A stretch of 64,000 bases of DNA from the NCBI GenBank assembly GCA_019115765.1, contig DXCZ01000002.1, positions 1 to 64,000 on the forward strand, read 5' to 3'. The notes under the pieces are model-generated. The model was not told the DNA's origin and made no database searches. It was given only the letters and a program-made list of their open reading frames with translations. Below are positions 44,896 through 53,401 of the stretch, piece by piece. Within the stretch, counting starts at the first letter, position 1. Each line of letters starts with the position of its first letter. The DNA is from Candidatus Mediterraneibacter stercoripullorum (GTDB lineage Bacteria; Bacillota; Clostridia; Lachnospirales; Lachnospiraceae). The position numbers were made by a program, and so were the translations under genes.

Positions 44896-46170
44896 ATGTA
44901 TTCAAATATATCCGAGGAACTTCTTCAGTTTATTCACAAGAGCCCTGACTGCTTCCATGCTGTCCATACAATGGAAGAAATGCTTGAAGAAGAAGGGTAT
45001 GTGGAGCTGAAAGAAAATCTGAAGTGGGAGATCCAGAGAGGCGGAAAATACTTCGTAAACCGCAACGGCTCCTCTCTGATCGCCTTTACAATCCCTGAGG
45101 GAGAGATGAAAGGTATGCGTATCATCGCCAGCCACAGCGACTCTCCCACTTTCAAGATCAAAGAAAATCCCGAGATGGAGTCCGAAGGACACTATATCAA
45201 GCTGAATGTAGAACGCTATGGCGGCATGCTCTGCGCTCCATGGTTTGACCGTCCGCTTTCCATCTCAGGCCGGGTCATCGTCAAAGACAGCAGCACAGGC
45301 ACTTTTGTCTCAAAGCTCGTTAATATTGACCGTGATCTGGTCATGATCCCGAACCTTGCCATCCATATGAACCGTGAGGTCAACGACGGCTACAAATACA
45401 ATGCTCAGAAAGACATGCTCCCGATCTACGGAGACATTACCTCAAAGGGCACCTTCATGAAGACAGTGGCAGAAGCCGCAGGCGTAGAAGAAAGCGACAT
45501 CCTTGGGCATGACCTGTTCCTGTACAACCGTCAGGAGGGAACGGTCTGGGGCGCTTCCGGAGAATTCCTCTCCAGCAGCCGCCTGGATGATCTGCAGTGT
45601 GCATTCTCCTCACTGAAGGCACTCCTCGCCGGAGAGAAGAAGGAATATATGGCCGTCCACTGTGTGCTGGACAACGAAGAAGTAGGAAGCGGCACAAAAC
45701 AGGGCGCTGCCTCCACATTCCTTTATGACACACTGACAAGAGTTCACGAAAGCCTTGGCATGACCAGGGAGGAGTATCTGATCCACCTTGCCGACAGCTT
45801 CATGATCTCTGCAGACAACGCCCATGCCGTGCACCCCAACTACGCAGATAAGGCAGATCCCGTAAACCGCCCCTTCCTGAACGGCGGTATCGTGATCAAG
45901 TTCAACGCCAACCAGAAATACTGCACCGACGGCGTGTCCGCCGCCATGTTCCGGGATGTATGCCGTCAGGCAGACGTGCCTGTCCAGACCTTCACAAACC
46001 GGTCCGATATGCTGGGAGGCTCTACCCTTGGAAATATCTCCAACACTCAGGTAGCCCTGAACACGGTAGATATCGGCCTGCCCCAGCTGGCCATGCACTC
46101 CCCCTACGAGACCGTAGGAGTAAAAGACACGGAATACCTCATCCGCGCAGGAATAAAATTCTTCTCGTAA
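44896..46170 (+). CDS. apeB: M18 family aminopeptidase
   Basis: The 424-residue cytosolic metalloaminopeptidase releases N-terminal residues, preferring acidic or neutral ones in the family. Zinc-site motifs are ASHSDSPTFK, DNEEVGSGTKQGA and the C-terminal MHSPYE, with SADNAHAVHPNY between. Length and order match the family. AGAAAGGAG precedes ATG 44896. Confidence 0.94.
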   Translation: MYSNISEELLQFIHKSPDCFHAVHTMEEMLEEEGYVELKENLKWEIQRGGKYFVNRNGSSLIAFTIPEGEMKGMRIIASHSDSPTFKIKENPEMESEGHYIKLNVERYGGMLCAPWFDRPLSISGRVIVKDSSTGTFVSKLVNIDRDLVMIPNLAIHMNREVNDGYKYNAQKDMLPIYGDITSKGTFMKTVAEAAGVEESDILGHDLFLYNRQEGTVWGASGEFLSSSRLDDLQCAFSSLKALLAGEKKEYMAVHCVLDNEEVGSGTKQGAASTFLYDTLTRVHESLGMTREEYLIHLADSFMISADNAHAVHPNYADKADPVNRPFLNGGIVIKFNANQKYCTDGVSAAMFRDVCRQADVPVQTFTNRSDMLGGSTLGNISNTQVALNTVDIGLPQLAMHSPYETVGVKDTEYLIRAGIKFFS

Positions 46171-46199
46171 AATGAGAATGAAAAATTCATTTTTTGAAC

Positions 46200-46241
46200 A
46201 AAAAACTTCCGGCAGGAATCTGATACCGCCGGAAGTTTTTT
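46200..46241 (+). terminator. Terminator after the aminopeptidase gene
   Basis: AAAAAACTTCCGGC pairs with GCCGGAAGTTTTTT around a 14-nt loop, with T-runs in both directions; it can serve the convergent murA gene as well. Confidence 0.85.
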
Positions 46242-46271
46242 CTGTCAGAGACACTCTTTCGGATGCCTTAC

Positions 46272-46351
46272 GGGAAACCGCATCTTCCGATATGGATAAA
46301 GTAAGTCCCCGGACAGGACCTTTATCTATACACGCAAGATGAATTTCCCAT
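46272..46351. repeat. Family B element, short copy
   Basis: Left end 46272-46300 (GGGAAA..GCATCTT..ATAAA) and right end 46321-46351 (TTTATCTATACAC..AAGATG..TTTCCCAT) are inverted repeats that match the ends of the 335-bp element at 6997-7331. The right end is identical to 7301-7331 at about 26 of 31 positions, and the centre AAGTCCCCGG also occurs there as GAGTCCCCGG. It is a shortened copy. It abuts the murA stop. Confidence 0.7.
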
Positions 46352-47643
46352 CATCCTACTTTCAGTTTGAATTTCTGTATTTCTTTCTCGCTGGATACCT
46401 TTTCAATGACGCCGCCAAGGCTTCTCAGCTTTTCTTCAAACCGTTCATATCCTCTCTGGATATAAACGATATCATCTACGATCGTAATCCCGTCTGCAGC
46501 CAGTCCGGCAATGCAGAGCGCTGCGCCCGCGCGGAGATCAGGAGCGCTGACACGGGCTCCCGAGAAACGCTCAACGCCTTCGATCGTAGCGGAGTTTCCT
46601 TCCACTTTGATGATCGCACCCATACGTGCAAGTTCGTCAAGATATTTGAAACGATTTTCAAAAATACTCTCTGTAATCGTGCTGGTTCCTTTGGCAAGTG
46701 CAAGAGCCACGCCGATCTGCGGCTGCATATCTGTAGGATATCCCGGATACGGCAGCGTCTTAACCTGCGTACTTCTCAGCCGTCCCTTTGCCACCACGCG
46801 GACAGCATCGTCAAACTCTTCTACTTCGCATCCCATGTCAATGAGCTTTGAAATGGTTGCGTCCAGATGCTTCGGTATCACGTTCATGACCGTCACATCT
46901 CCCTTGGTAGCAGCAGCAGCAAACATAAATGTACCGGCCTCGATCTGATCAGGAATAATAGAGTATTCTGACTTGTGAAGTGATTTCACTCCGCGGATCC
47001 TGATCACATCCGTACCTGCTCCTCTGATATTGGCTCCCATACTGTTCAGGAAATTGGCCACATCTACAACATGAGGCTCCTTTGCAACATTTTCCATAAT
47101 GGTAAGGCCGTCAGCCATAGCTGCAGCCATCATGACATTGATCGTTGCCCCTACACTGACAACATCAAAATAAAGATGTGTGCCGCGGAGATGCTCCGCC
47201 TCTGCCACGATCTTGCCGTGCTCAATATCAACATCCGCACCAAGTGCACGGAATCCCTTCAGATGCTGATCAATCGGTCTGCTTCCGATATTGCATCCTC
47301 CCGGCAGCGCCACCTCTGCGCGTCTGTATTTTCCAAGCAGAGCTCCCAGCAGATAGTAGGATGCTCTGATCTTCTTGATATAATCATACTCTATATTGAA
47401 ATCAAGAATCGTTCCGCCATTGATCTTCACCGTATGCCGGTCGATCCGCTGAACCATCGCACCGATACCGCTGATCGCCTCCAGCATTACATTCACATCA
47501 TTTACATCCGGCAGATTCTCAATATGAACTGTCTCATTTGTCATGATCGCAGCTGCAAGAATCGCAAGAGCCGCATTCTTTGCGCCGCCGATCTCTACTT
47601 CCCCTACAAGCGGATTACCGCCTTTAATTATATATTGCTCCAT
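46351..47643 (-). CDS. murA: UDP-N-acetylglucosamine 1-carboxyvinyltransferase
   Basis: The 430-residue EPSP-synthase-fold enzyme transfers enolpyruvate from PEP to UDP-GlcNAc, the first committed step of peptidoglycan synthesis. The start has KGGNPLVGEVEIGGAKNAAL, and the PEP-reactive, fosfomycin-binding cysteine is C117 in LPGGCNIGSRP. ATG 47643 follows GAGGTG; an in-frame ATG 12 nt upstream is less likely. Firmicutes often have two MurA copies; which one this is cannot be told. Confidence 0.95.
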   Translation of the reverse strand: MEQYIIKGGNPLVGEVEIGGAKNAALAILAAAIMTNETVHIENLPDVNDVNVMLEAISGIGAMVQRIDRHTVKINGGTILDFNIEYDYIKKIRASYYLLGALLGKYRRAEVALPGGCNIGSRPIDQHLKGFRALGADVDIEHGKIVAEAEHLRGTHLYFDVVSVGATINVMMAAAMADGLTIMENVAKEPHVVDVANFLNSMGANIRGAGTDVIRIRGVKSLHKSEYSIIPDQIEAGTFMFAAAATKGDVTVMNVIPKHLDATISKLIDMGCEVEEFDDAVRVVAKGRLRSTQVKTLPYPGYPTDMQPQIGVALALAKGTSTITESIFENRFKYLDELARMGAIIKVEGNSATIEGVERFSGARVSAPDLRAGAALCIAGLAADGITIVDDIVYIQRGYERFEEKLRSLGGVIEKVSSEKEIQKFKLKVG

Positions 47644-47697
47644 TTTGCACCTCAACCATAAGATTCTTATCCCCGTAAAATCACCATATCTTCATGT

Positions 47698-47727
47698 ATA
47701 ATAGTCTGATTTGCGCCAGATTGTCAA
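47698..47727 (-). promoter_or_regulatory. Promoter of murA
   Basis: TTGACA and TATTAT are separated by 18 nt on the minus strand. The site overlaps the last codons of aroK, so murA has its own transcript. Confidence 0.65.
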
Positions 47728-48239
47728 GTATTTCTTTTCAGCCTATCCACTGCCGCCACTACATTTTCAATTGTTTCTTCGATCCGGCAGCCGTCCTCAC
47801 ATACAGTAATATCAGCATATTTCTCAAAATACGGGACTCGTTCATTATAGAGATCTCTGAGCGTCTGTCCCTCCCGGAGGACCACGCCTCTTTTCTTCGG
47901 ATTCCGTATCCGCCTTTTTATTGTCTGATAAGAAGCCTTTAAATATACAACGGTACCGATTTCTTTATAATGTTTCATAGCATCTTCACAGTAAATGACA
48001 CTCCCGCCGGGTGAAATAACCGTATTCGTCACATTTACCTCTGCGTTGACCTGGTTTTCAATCTTCAGGAATCCGTCTTCACCCACCTCGGAAATGATCT
48101 CACGCAGCAGCCTCTTCTCCTGTTCCTGGATCAGAAGATCCGTATCTATAAAACGCATTCCCAGCTTTTTTGCCACTACAACACCTACAGTACTCTTGCC
48201 CACCGCCGGCATTCCGATAAAAATCAAGTTGTCTTTCAT
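47724..48239 (-). CDS. aroK: Shikimate kinase
   Basis: The 171-residue P-loop kinase phosphorylates shikimate in aromatic amino-acid synthesis. It has Walker A GMPAVGKST, the substrate-binding RFIDTD (Asp), SPGGSVIY (GG motif) and RERVPYFEKYADI-like ERVPYFEKYADI at the end. The lid region contains RGVVLREGQTLRDL. AAGG precedes the ATG. It follows the hypothetical protein by 57 nt and may share its transcript. Confidence 0.9.
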   Translation of the reverse strand: MKDNLIFIGMPAVGKSTVGVVVAKKLGMRFIDTDLLIQEQEKRLLREIISEVGEDGFLKIENQVNAEVNVTNTVISPGGSVIYCEDAMKHYKEIGTVVYLKASYQTIKRRIRNPKKRGVVLREGQTLRDLYNERVPYFEKYADITVCEDGCRIEETIENVVAAVDRLKRNT

Positions 48240-48296
48240 ATGTACTTTCCTTTTCTAAGTTTGAGCTTCGGTGTCAGTATATCATATTTCTGCTGA

Positions 48297-48713
48297 TTAG
48301 TAAATTCTCCTGCACCTTCTCCTTCTGTCACACCTGCGTCTGTACAGTTCCTGATACAACATAACTTCGATGAGATCGCTGAGCATCTGCCGTTCATTTC
48401 CGCTTTTCTGCTCATCCGGATCATAACCACAGGCACTGCAGGACCGGGGAAAAACAATTTTTTCATTTTCCTCAACACGCTGACCGACTCTCCTGCACAT
48501 CATTCTGAGCTGAAGGCGGTCCGGATATTCATCGTAGACCATACTGTTGTCATATTCCATGCGGTCGCATTCTTCCTCTATATAAGGGAGGATCTTCCTT
48601 GGGATGTCAGGATACATACTCTTCATATATTCAAGATCCATCCGGTCCCTTCTTCCTTCGTCAAATGCTGCCGGCATCGGATACGCCATATAATAGGGCA
48701 GTTTCTGATTCAT
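48297..48713 (-). CDS. Conserved-looking hypothetical protein, Cys pair and Arg-rich tail
   Basis: The 138-residue protein is not assigned to a family. It begins with an aromatic, Pro/Met-rich stretch (KLPYYMAYPMPAAF), then an acidic helical region with YPDIPRKILPYIEEECDRMEY, an SCSACGYDPDE segment with two Cys, and a strongly basic C-terminus (repeated RRRC). Codon use and a good site (GGGAG, tandem ATGs at 48719 and 48713) support a real gene. A TATAAT box lies 13-18 nt upstream of the site. The composition is reminiscent of spore-coat-associated proteins, but this is only a guess. Confidence 0.7.
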   Translation of the reverse strand: MNQKLPYYMAYPMPAAFDEGRRDRMDLEYMKSMYPDIPRKILPYIEEECDRMEYDNSMVYDEYPDRLQLRMMCRRVGQRVEENEKIVFPRSCSACGYDPDEQKSGNERQMLSDLIEVMLYQELYRRRCDRRRRCRRIY

Positions 48714-48743
48714 ATACATTCACTCCCGGATCACATTATACTG

Positions 48744-48984
48744 TCAGTATATGCGCCGTCCGTTCAAACGTGAAGACGCGCTCCGGCGCCCGCCTCCGCT
48801 CCGGACTGTCCTCCTCCACAGGAAGATGGACAGGACGATTGCTATATAATCGGTCACAGACTGACCGAAGATCACGCCCTGCATGCCAAACAGCGTCTGC
48901 AGGAGATGCAGAAGCGGGATCAGCAGAAGTCCCTGTCGCAGAACAGAGAGAACTCCATTTCTGTTTCATATCACTTCGTATCAA
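48744..48984 (-). pseudogene. MATE transporter remnant joined across a deletion
   Basis: From about 48984 the frame reads LQLIRSDMKQKW, like the N-terminal cytosolic end of a MATE protein. At about 48955 the meaningful frame changes, and it reads NGVLSVLRQGLLLIPLLHLL, then FGMQGVIFGQSVTDYIAIVL and a basic tail, ending at TGA 48744-48746. This is the last two helices of a MATE exporter. Nearly 1.2 kb of gene must be missing in between and the frame is shifted. It directly follows a MarR-family gene, the usual MarR-MATE operon order. Confidence 0.75.
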
Positions 48985-49033
48985 CTGAAGCTCACGACAT
49001 ATCTCCCTAAGCCGCCGGGAACTGCTCAGGATA

Positions 49034-49450
49034 TCAGTCCAGATTTTTCAGCATCTTCGATGCTATCCTCATGAACTCCTTCTGCTCCTCTTCGGTAATA
49101 CCTTCAAGGAGCTGACGTTCTGTCTTCATGATCTCATCCCGTATGACCGATTCAACTTCCTCCGCTCTGGACGTAAAGACAATTTTCTTATACCGTCCAT
49201 CCTTCTCATCCGGAACACGGCTGATCAGCCCCTCATCTTCCAGGCTCTTCAATGCTTCTGTCGCTGTGGACGGACGGAGGCCAAACTCCTTCTCCACATC
49301 CTTCTGATATACATTTCTCTTCTCACCTTCGGCAAGGATAAAGCTGAGGATATTTCCTTTGGCGCCGCTGATGCCGATGGATTCCTGTGCAGCTTTGGAG
49401 CGGCGCCGGAGACGGTTGGATATTTTATTGATCAGTTTACCTGTTTCCAT
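49034..49450 (-). CDS. MarR-family transcriptional regulator
   Basis: The 138-residue protein has the MarR winged helix: NILSFILAEGEKRNVYQKDVEKEFGLRPSTATEALKSLEDEGLISR, followed by the wing (PDEKDGRYKKIVFT) and a C-terminal dimer helix. ATG 49450 is preceded by GGCGGGC. It likely controlled the MATE gene behind it, now deleted, and itself via the palindrome at 49505. Confidence 0.9.
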   Translation of the reverse strand: METGKLINKISNRLRRRSKAAQESIGISGAKGNILSFILAEGEKRNVYQKDVEKEFGLRPSTATEALKSLEDEGLISRVPDEKDGRYKKIVFTSRAEEVESVIRDEIMKTERQLLEGITEEEQKEFMRIASKMLKNLD

Positions 49451-49504
49451 ATTTACTTGCCCGCCTTTCATATATCTTCATAAATCATATTTATTATTTC
49501 GGTT

Positions 49505-49519
49505 CCTAAGTATTTTAGG
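49505..49519. promoter_or_regulatory. CCTAA-N5-TTAGG operator-like palindrome
   Basis: CCTAAGTATTTTAGG is a 5+5 inverted repeat 55 nt upstream of the marR start in an A/T-rich promoter region. Position and symmetry suit a MarR autoregulatory site. Confidence 0.5.
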
Positions 49520-49552
49520 TTTATTTCCGGGAAATGTCAAGTCAGAACAAAA

Positions 49553-49598
49553 GCAAAAAAAACGGAAACCCTGTCTCACTAAGAAACATGGGTTCCCG
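49553..49598 (-). terminator. Terminator of the FHA-domain gene
   Basis: On the minus strand CGGGAACCCATG pairs with CAGGGTTTCCG and is followed by eight T residues. It lies 22 nt after the FHA gene stop. Confidence 0.75.
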
Positions 49599-49620
49599 CT
49601 TCTTTCTCTTTTCTGATTTT

Positions 49621-50208
49621 CTATTGATCGCTCTCACGCATGACACGCTGAACCTCAAGTCTGGTCCCGCCTACGCCAATAACATCGTCTTTCTGAATGA
49701 CAATAGGCTTCTCAATCCTTGTTCCGTTCAGGTAAGTTCCATTCCTGGAATTCTCATCCCGGAGGTAAAGCTTATCACCTCTGCTTACGATTGCACAGTG
49801 CATCTTGGATATCCTGCCGTCATCTCTGATCATCAGATACTGCTCATATCTGCTGCCGTCTTTTCCACGGCCGATCCCTACATTCTTATAAAATATAAAT
49901 GTATACTTCTCCCAGCTGTCGATATTCTCCAGGATAATCTTCCACTGCCGTCTCTTCTTCCGTCTTCTCACTCCGGCCTCTTCCTGCTGTGCCGCATCTT
50001 CTCTCCTGCTTCTCCGCACCTGCTGCACGTCAGGTTCATCGCCATCGCCATATTCGTCATCTGTCTCTCTTCGTCTGCGTCTTCTTCCTTCCGGGGGCAT
50101 GTCCTCCGGTTCCGTGTTGTTTATATCTATATATGTCTTTGCCAGAAGCGCAATGCTGCCGCCAATCAGCAGAATCATGACAATCCAGTACCACATACCT
50201 GTAATCAC
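49621..50208 (-). CDS. Membrane-anchored FHA-domain protein
   Basis: The 195-residue protein has one N-terminal membrane helix (about 6-24), a highly charged Arg- and Glu-rich linker (about 35-88) and a C-terminal FHA domain (VGIGRGKDGSRYEQYLM, ISKMHCAIV, LRDENSRNGTYLNGTRI). FHA domains bind phosphothreonine, so it is a possible partner of a Ser/Thr kinase such as the one at 26629-27336, though that is inference. The terminator follows it directly. Confidence 0.88.
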   Translation of the reverse strand: MITGMWYWIVMILLIGGSIALLAKTYIDINNTEPEDMPPEGRRRRRRETDDEYGDGDEPDVQQVRRSRREDAAQQEEAGVRRRKKRRQWKIILENIDSWEKYTFIFYKNVGIGRGKDGSRYEQYLMIRDDGRISKMHCAIVSRGDKLYLRDENSRNGTYLNGTRIEKPIVIQKDDVIGVGGTRLEVQRVMRESDQ

Positions 50209-50413
50209 TCCTTCGGATTTCTATGGTACTATAATTTTGTCCAGACGGCAAGCCTGAGTTGCATGATTTGGATGATTTTGTCGAAAAAAATGGGGGCAAT
50301 GTATTCTGTCAACCGGACATAGATGCAGTGCTGATCCGGCATGAAATCTTCCCCCGCTTCATAGCAAAAGGAAGCAGATTCCCCTTATTATTTCTGCCGG
50401 ATGCTTCGTCTGC

Positions 50414-51067
50414 TCAGCAGATTGGCATCGTCTCATCCATCAGAGACCGCACCGCCGCGGTCTTTGATGCGTTCAAATGAGAAAGCAGACCAGCTTTTGC
50501 CCGTTCCTTTTCTCCTGATTTTACAGCCTCTATGATCTCTACATGTTCCCTGGCCGCCTCCTTGTGGCGCTCCCAGATATGCACTCCTGCCAGCAGCCGT
50601 ATCCGCATACTCTGATCAAACACATGCGCAAGACTCATGTTCAGATATTTGTTCGTGCAGACACTCGTAAGCATACGGTGAAAAGCATCGTCCATCCTTC
50701 CGAACTCATCTGGATCTGCCGCCCCTTCCAGCATCTTGCGGAAGACTTCCTCCATGCGGGCAAGTTCCGCCCGGTCCAGATACTCCATGTAACGCTCCAA
50801 TATGTAGGGCTCTATAAGGATCCGTGTGTCAAATGCCATATTCACCTCACTGAGAGAGAGGGCTGTGACCATGATCCCTTTCTTCGGGATGATAGTCACC
50901 AGCCCCTCCTGCTCCAGCTTGTTCAGTGCCTCCCGGATTGGTGTCCGGCTGGCATCAATCTCCTTCATCAGCAGCGATTCACTGAGAAATGTATTGGGGC
51001 GGTATTCACAATAGATGATCTTCTGTTTAATTGTCTCGTATGCCAGTTCTTTTAGATTTTCACTCAT
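50414..51067 (-). CDS. GntR/FCD transcriptional regulator
   Basis: The 217-residue regulator has an N-terminal winged helix (LAYETIKQKIIYCEYRPNTFLSESLLMKEIDASRTPIREALNKLEQEGL) and a helical FCD effector domain with metal-binding Asp/His residues (DDAFHRML and the later ARAHV-like EHVEIIEAV). ATG 51067 follows GGAGGGAG. It is divergent from the enolase-superfamily operon and should repress it until a sugar acid or metabolite binds. Confidence 0.93.
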   Translation of the reverse strand: MSENLKELAYETIKQKIIYCEYRPNTFLSESLLMKEIDASRTPIREALNKLEQEGLVTIIPKKGIMVTALSLSEVNMAFDTRILIEPYILERYMEYLDRAELARMEEVFRKMLEGAADPDEFGRMDDAFHRMLTSVCTNKYLNMSLAHVFDQSMRIRLLAGVHIWERHKEAAREHVEIIEAVKSGEKERAKAGLLSHLNASKTAAVRSLMDETMPIC

Positions 51068-51139
51068 AGCTTCTCCCTCCGGAAGAATTTCTGTTCTCAT
51101 TCTAGCACAGCGAAGCGCCTGATTCCAGCCGGGATATAT

Positions 51140-51151
51140 CTTGTATACAAG
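51140..51151. promoter_or_regulatory. GntR operator CTTGTATACAAG
   Basis: A perfect 12-bp palindrome lies in the divergent region, 9 bp upstream of the -35 box of the catabolic operon. TTGTATACAA is the typical core bound by FCD-type GntR regulators. Confidence 0.75.
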
Positions 51152-51160
51152 TTATATCCT

Positions 51161-51189
51161 TTTACTTCTGATTTTCCCACAGCTATAAT
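51161..51189 (+). promoter_or_regulatory. Promoter of the sugar-acid operon
   Basis: TTTACT and TATAAT are separated by 17 nt. The -10 box ends 24 nt before ATG 51214, which has AAGGAGG. Confidence 0.75.
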
Positions 51190-51213
51190 GAAATCACAAA
51201 GGAGGCGAAAGGT

Positions 51214-52389
51214 ATGAAGATCACTGATATCCGCACGATCCGATTAAGATATCCCTATGAGAAAATGATCGCCGACGGCCTGAGCTGCTGCAGTGCCAGA
51301 GAAGCTTTACTCGTCATCATCGAGACAGATGCCGGGCTCTCCGGTCTGGGTGAATGTGCCGCTTTCGGTGCGAATATGAATGCACTGTCAGCGATCATTG
51401 AGGAGCAGCTGAAGCCCCTGCTGACAGGAGAAGATCCCACTATGATCGAAAAGCTCTGGCTTAAAATGACCTGGAACAACTTCGCCAACGGACGCAGAGG
51501 AATTATAAAAGCAGCCATAAGCGGCATTGACATCGCTCTGTGGGATCTGCTTGGGAAATCAGCCGGACTCCCCGTCTCCCGGCTTCTGGGCGCGGTTACC
51601 GACAAAGTGGAGGGCTACGCAAGCGCAGGCTTCTATGCAGAAGAGAAAAGCCTGGACGACCTGAAGCGGGAGATCGAAGGCTATCTGAACAAAGGCTATT
51701 CCGCTTTCAAGATGAAAGTGGGGCGGACCGACCGGAATTACAGGATGCCCCTTCGGTTCATGAAGCAGGGTAGCTGGCTCTATACAAGAGAAGCAGACGA
51801 AAAGCGGGTGGAAACCGTCCGTTCCATGCTGGACAAAGACCATATCCTCATGCTGGATATGAACGGCACATGGAATCTGGAAGACGTGCTGGACGCAGAA
51901 GACTTTTTCACGGAAAATCATATTTATATGATCGAGGAGCCGATCCGGAGCGACGATATCGACGGTTACGCAAAGCTTGCTTCCGAGCTGAAGCATGTGC
52001 GGATCGCCGGAGTCGAATCTGAGCAGGGGCTTGACCGGTACCGGCAGTTCCTGGAGGCATCCGCCCTTGACGTTGTCCAGGTAAACCTGGGCTGGAGCGG
52101 CGGCTTCACCGAATGCCGGAAGATTGCAGCACTGTCCCAGGCGTATGACAGGCTCTTTACGCCCCATACATTTTTCTCTGCCGTGCTGACCGCTGCAAAT
52201 GTACAATTCGCGGCTTCTCAGTATAACGTGCCTTTTATCGAATCAGAGGAAAACTTCAATCCCCTGCGGACAGATCTTCTGAAGACGCCCATTGCCTGCG
52301 ACGAGCACATGAACTATCTCGTCCCTCAGGAACCCGGGCTGGGAATCGAACTGAACTGGGATGTGGCAGAACGGTACGCAGTAAAGTAA
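51214..52389 (+). CDS. Mandelate racemase/muconate lactonizing enzyme-like dehydratase
   Basis: The 391-residue enolase-superfamily enzyme has the bases K166 and K168 (FKMKVG), metal ligands D215 (LMLDMNG), E241 (IEEPI) and E268 (AGVESE), and H318 (TPHTFF) as the opposite base. This is the mandelate-racemase subgroup, which includes sugar-acid dehydratases. With the GarR-like reductase and DapA-family aldolase it fits glucarate/galactarate-type breakdown, but the true substrate could be another acid sugar. AAGGAGG precedes the start. Confidence 0.88.
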   Translation: MKITDIRTIRLRYPYEKMIADGLSCCSAREALLVIIETDAGLSGLGECAAFGANMNALSAIIEEQLKPLLTGEDPTMIEKLWLKMTWNNFANGRRGIIKAAISGIDIALWDLLGKSAGLPVSRLLGAVTDKVEGYASAGFYAEEKSLDDLKREIEGYLNKGYSAFKMKVGRTDRNYRMPLRFMKQGSWLYTREADEKRVETVRSMLDKDHILMLDMNGTWNLEDVLDAEDFFTENHIYMIEEPIRSDDIDGYAKLASELKHVRIAGVESEQGLDRYRQFLEASALDVVQVNLGWSGGFTECRKIAALSQAYDRLFTPHTFFSAVLTAANVQFAASQYNVPFIESEENFNPLRTDLLKTPIACDEHMNYLVPQEPGLGIELNWDVAERYAVK

Positions 52390-52478
52390 CAGAAGGTCAT
52401 TCCGGACAGTACGGGAAACAGCGGCTGTCCATATCATCAACATATTGAATCATCAACATTTTTAAGGAGGAAGAGAAC

Positions 52479-53372
52479 ATGAAAGTAGGATTTATCGGAC
52501 TTGGAATCATGGGGAAACCGATGAGCAGAAATGTAATGAGAGGCGGCCATGAGCTGGTCGTGTATAACAGAAGCCGGGCAAGTGTGGACGAGCTGACTGC
52601 AGAAGGCGCAAAGCCCGCATCCTCTCCGGCAGAAGTAGCCAGAGAATGCTCCGTCATCATCACCATGCTGCCCAATTCCCCGCAGGTAAGAGAAGTCTGC
52701 CTGGGAGAGAATGGAATCGCGGAAGGAGCCAAAGAGGGAACCATCGTCATTGATATGAGTTCCATCGATCCGGTAGAGACAAAAGCTATCGGCGCTGAGC
52801 TGGCCAAAAAAGGCATCGAGCTTATGGACGCTCCGGTCAGCGGAGGCGAGCCAAAGGCCATCGACGGAACCATCTCTGTAATGGTAGGCGGAAAAAAGGA
52901 AAGCTTTGACAAATATTACGACCTGCTGATGACTATGGCGGCCTCTGCCGTATATGTAGGCGAACTTGGATCCGGAAATGTGGCAAAGCTTGCCAATCAG
53001 GTCATCGTGGCGCTGAACATTGCAGCGGTATCTGAAGCTCTCACACTGGCGGTCAAAAACGGAGCAGATCCGGAGCTTGTCTATCAGGCGATCCGGGGCG
53101 GACTGGCGGGCTCCACTGTCCTTGACGCCAAAGCTCCCATGATGATGAGCCACGATTTCAAGCCGGGCTTCCGCATCGAGCTTCACATCAAGGATCTGAA
53201 CAATGCACTGAATGCAGCCCATGCCACAAGCACCTCCCTGCCTCTCACATCACAGGTTATGGAGATCATGCAGGCACTGAAAGCGGACGGCTGCGAAAAA
53301 GACGACCACAGCGCCATCGTGAAATATTATGAGAAGATTTCTGACGTCTCAGTTGAAAAAGAAGAAAAATAG
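52479..53372 (+). CDS. garR: Tartronate-semialdehyde reductase (3-hydroxyacid dehydrogenase family)
   Basis: The 297-residue enzyme reduces tartronate semialdehyde to glycerate with NAD(P)H. The N-terminal Rossmann motif is GFIGLGIMGKPM, the substrate motif DAPVSGGEPKA and the catalytic K170 (GNVAKLANQ). Sequence and context favour GarR/GlxR over 3-hydroxyisobutyrate dehydrogenase. It follows the dehydratase by 90 nt and has AAGGAGG before ATG. Confidence 0.9.
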   Translation: MKVGFIGLGIMGKPMSRNVMRGGHELVVYNRSRASVDELTAEGAKPASSPAEVARECSVIITMLPNSPQVREVCLGENGIAEGAKEGTIVIDMSSIDPVETKAIGAELAKKGIELMDAPVSGGEPKAIDGTISVMVGGKKESFDKYYDLLMTMAASAVYVGELGSGNVAKLANQVIVALNIAAVSEALTLAVKNGADPELVYQAIRGGLAGSTVLDAKAPMMMSHDFKPGFRIELHIKDLNNALNAAHATSTSLPLTSQVMEIMQALKADGCEKDDHSAIVKYYEKISDVSVEKEEK

Positions 53373-53401
53373 GATACAAGAAAAAGGAGTTGAAGAAGAT
53401 C

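Noticed and set aside
50229..50375. Short frame with protein-like sequence (CIYVRLTEYIAPIFFDKIIQ) on the minus strand between FHA and GntR genes
   Set aside because: It could be the tail of a deleted gene, but no start or family is recognised, so it is not called.
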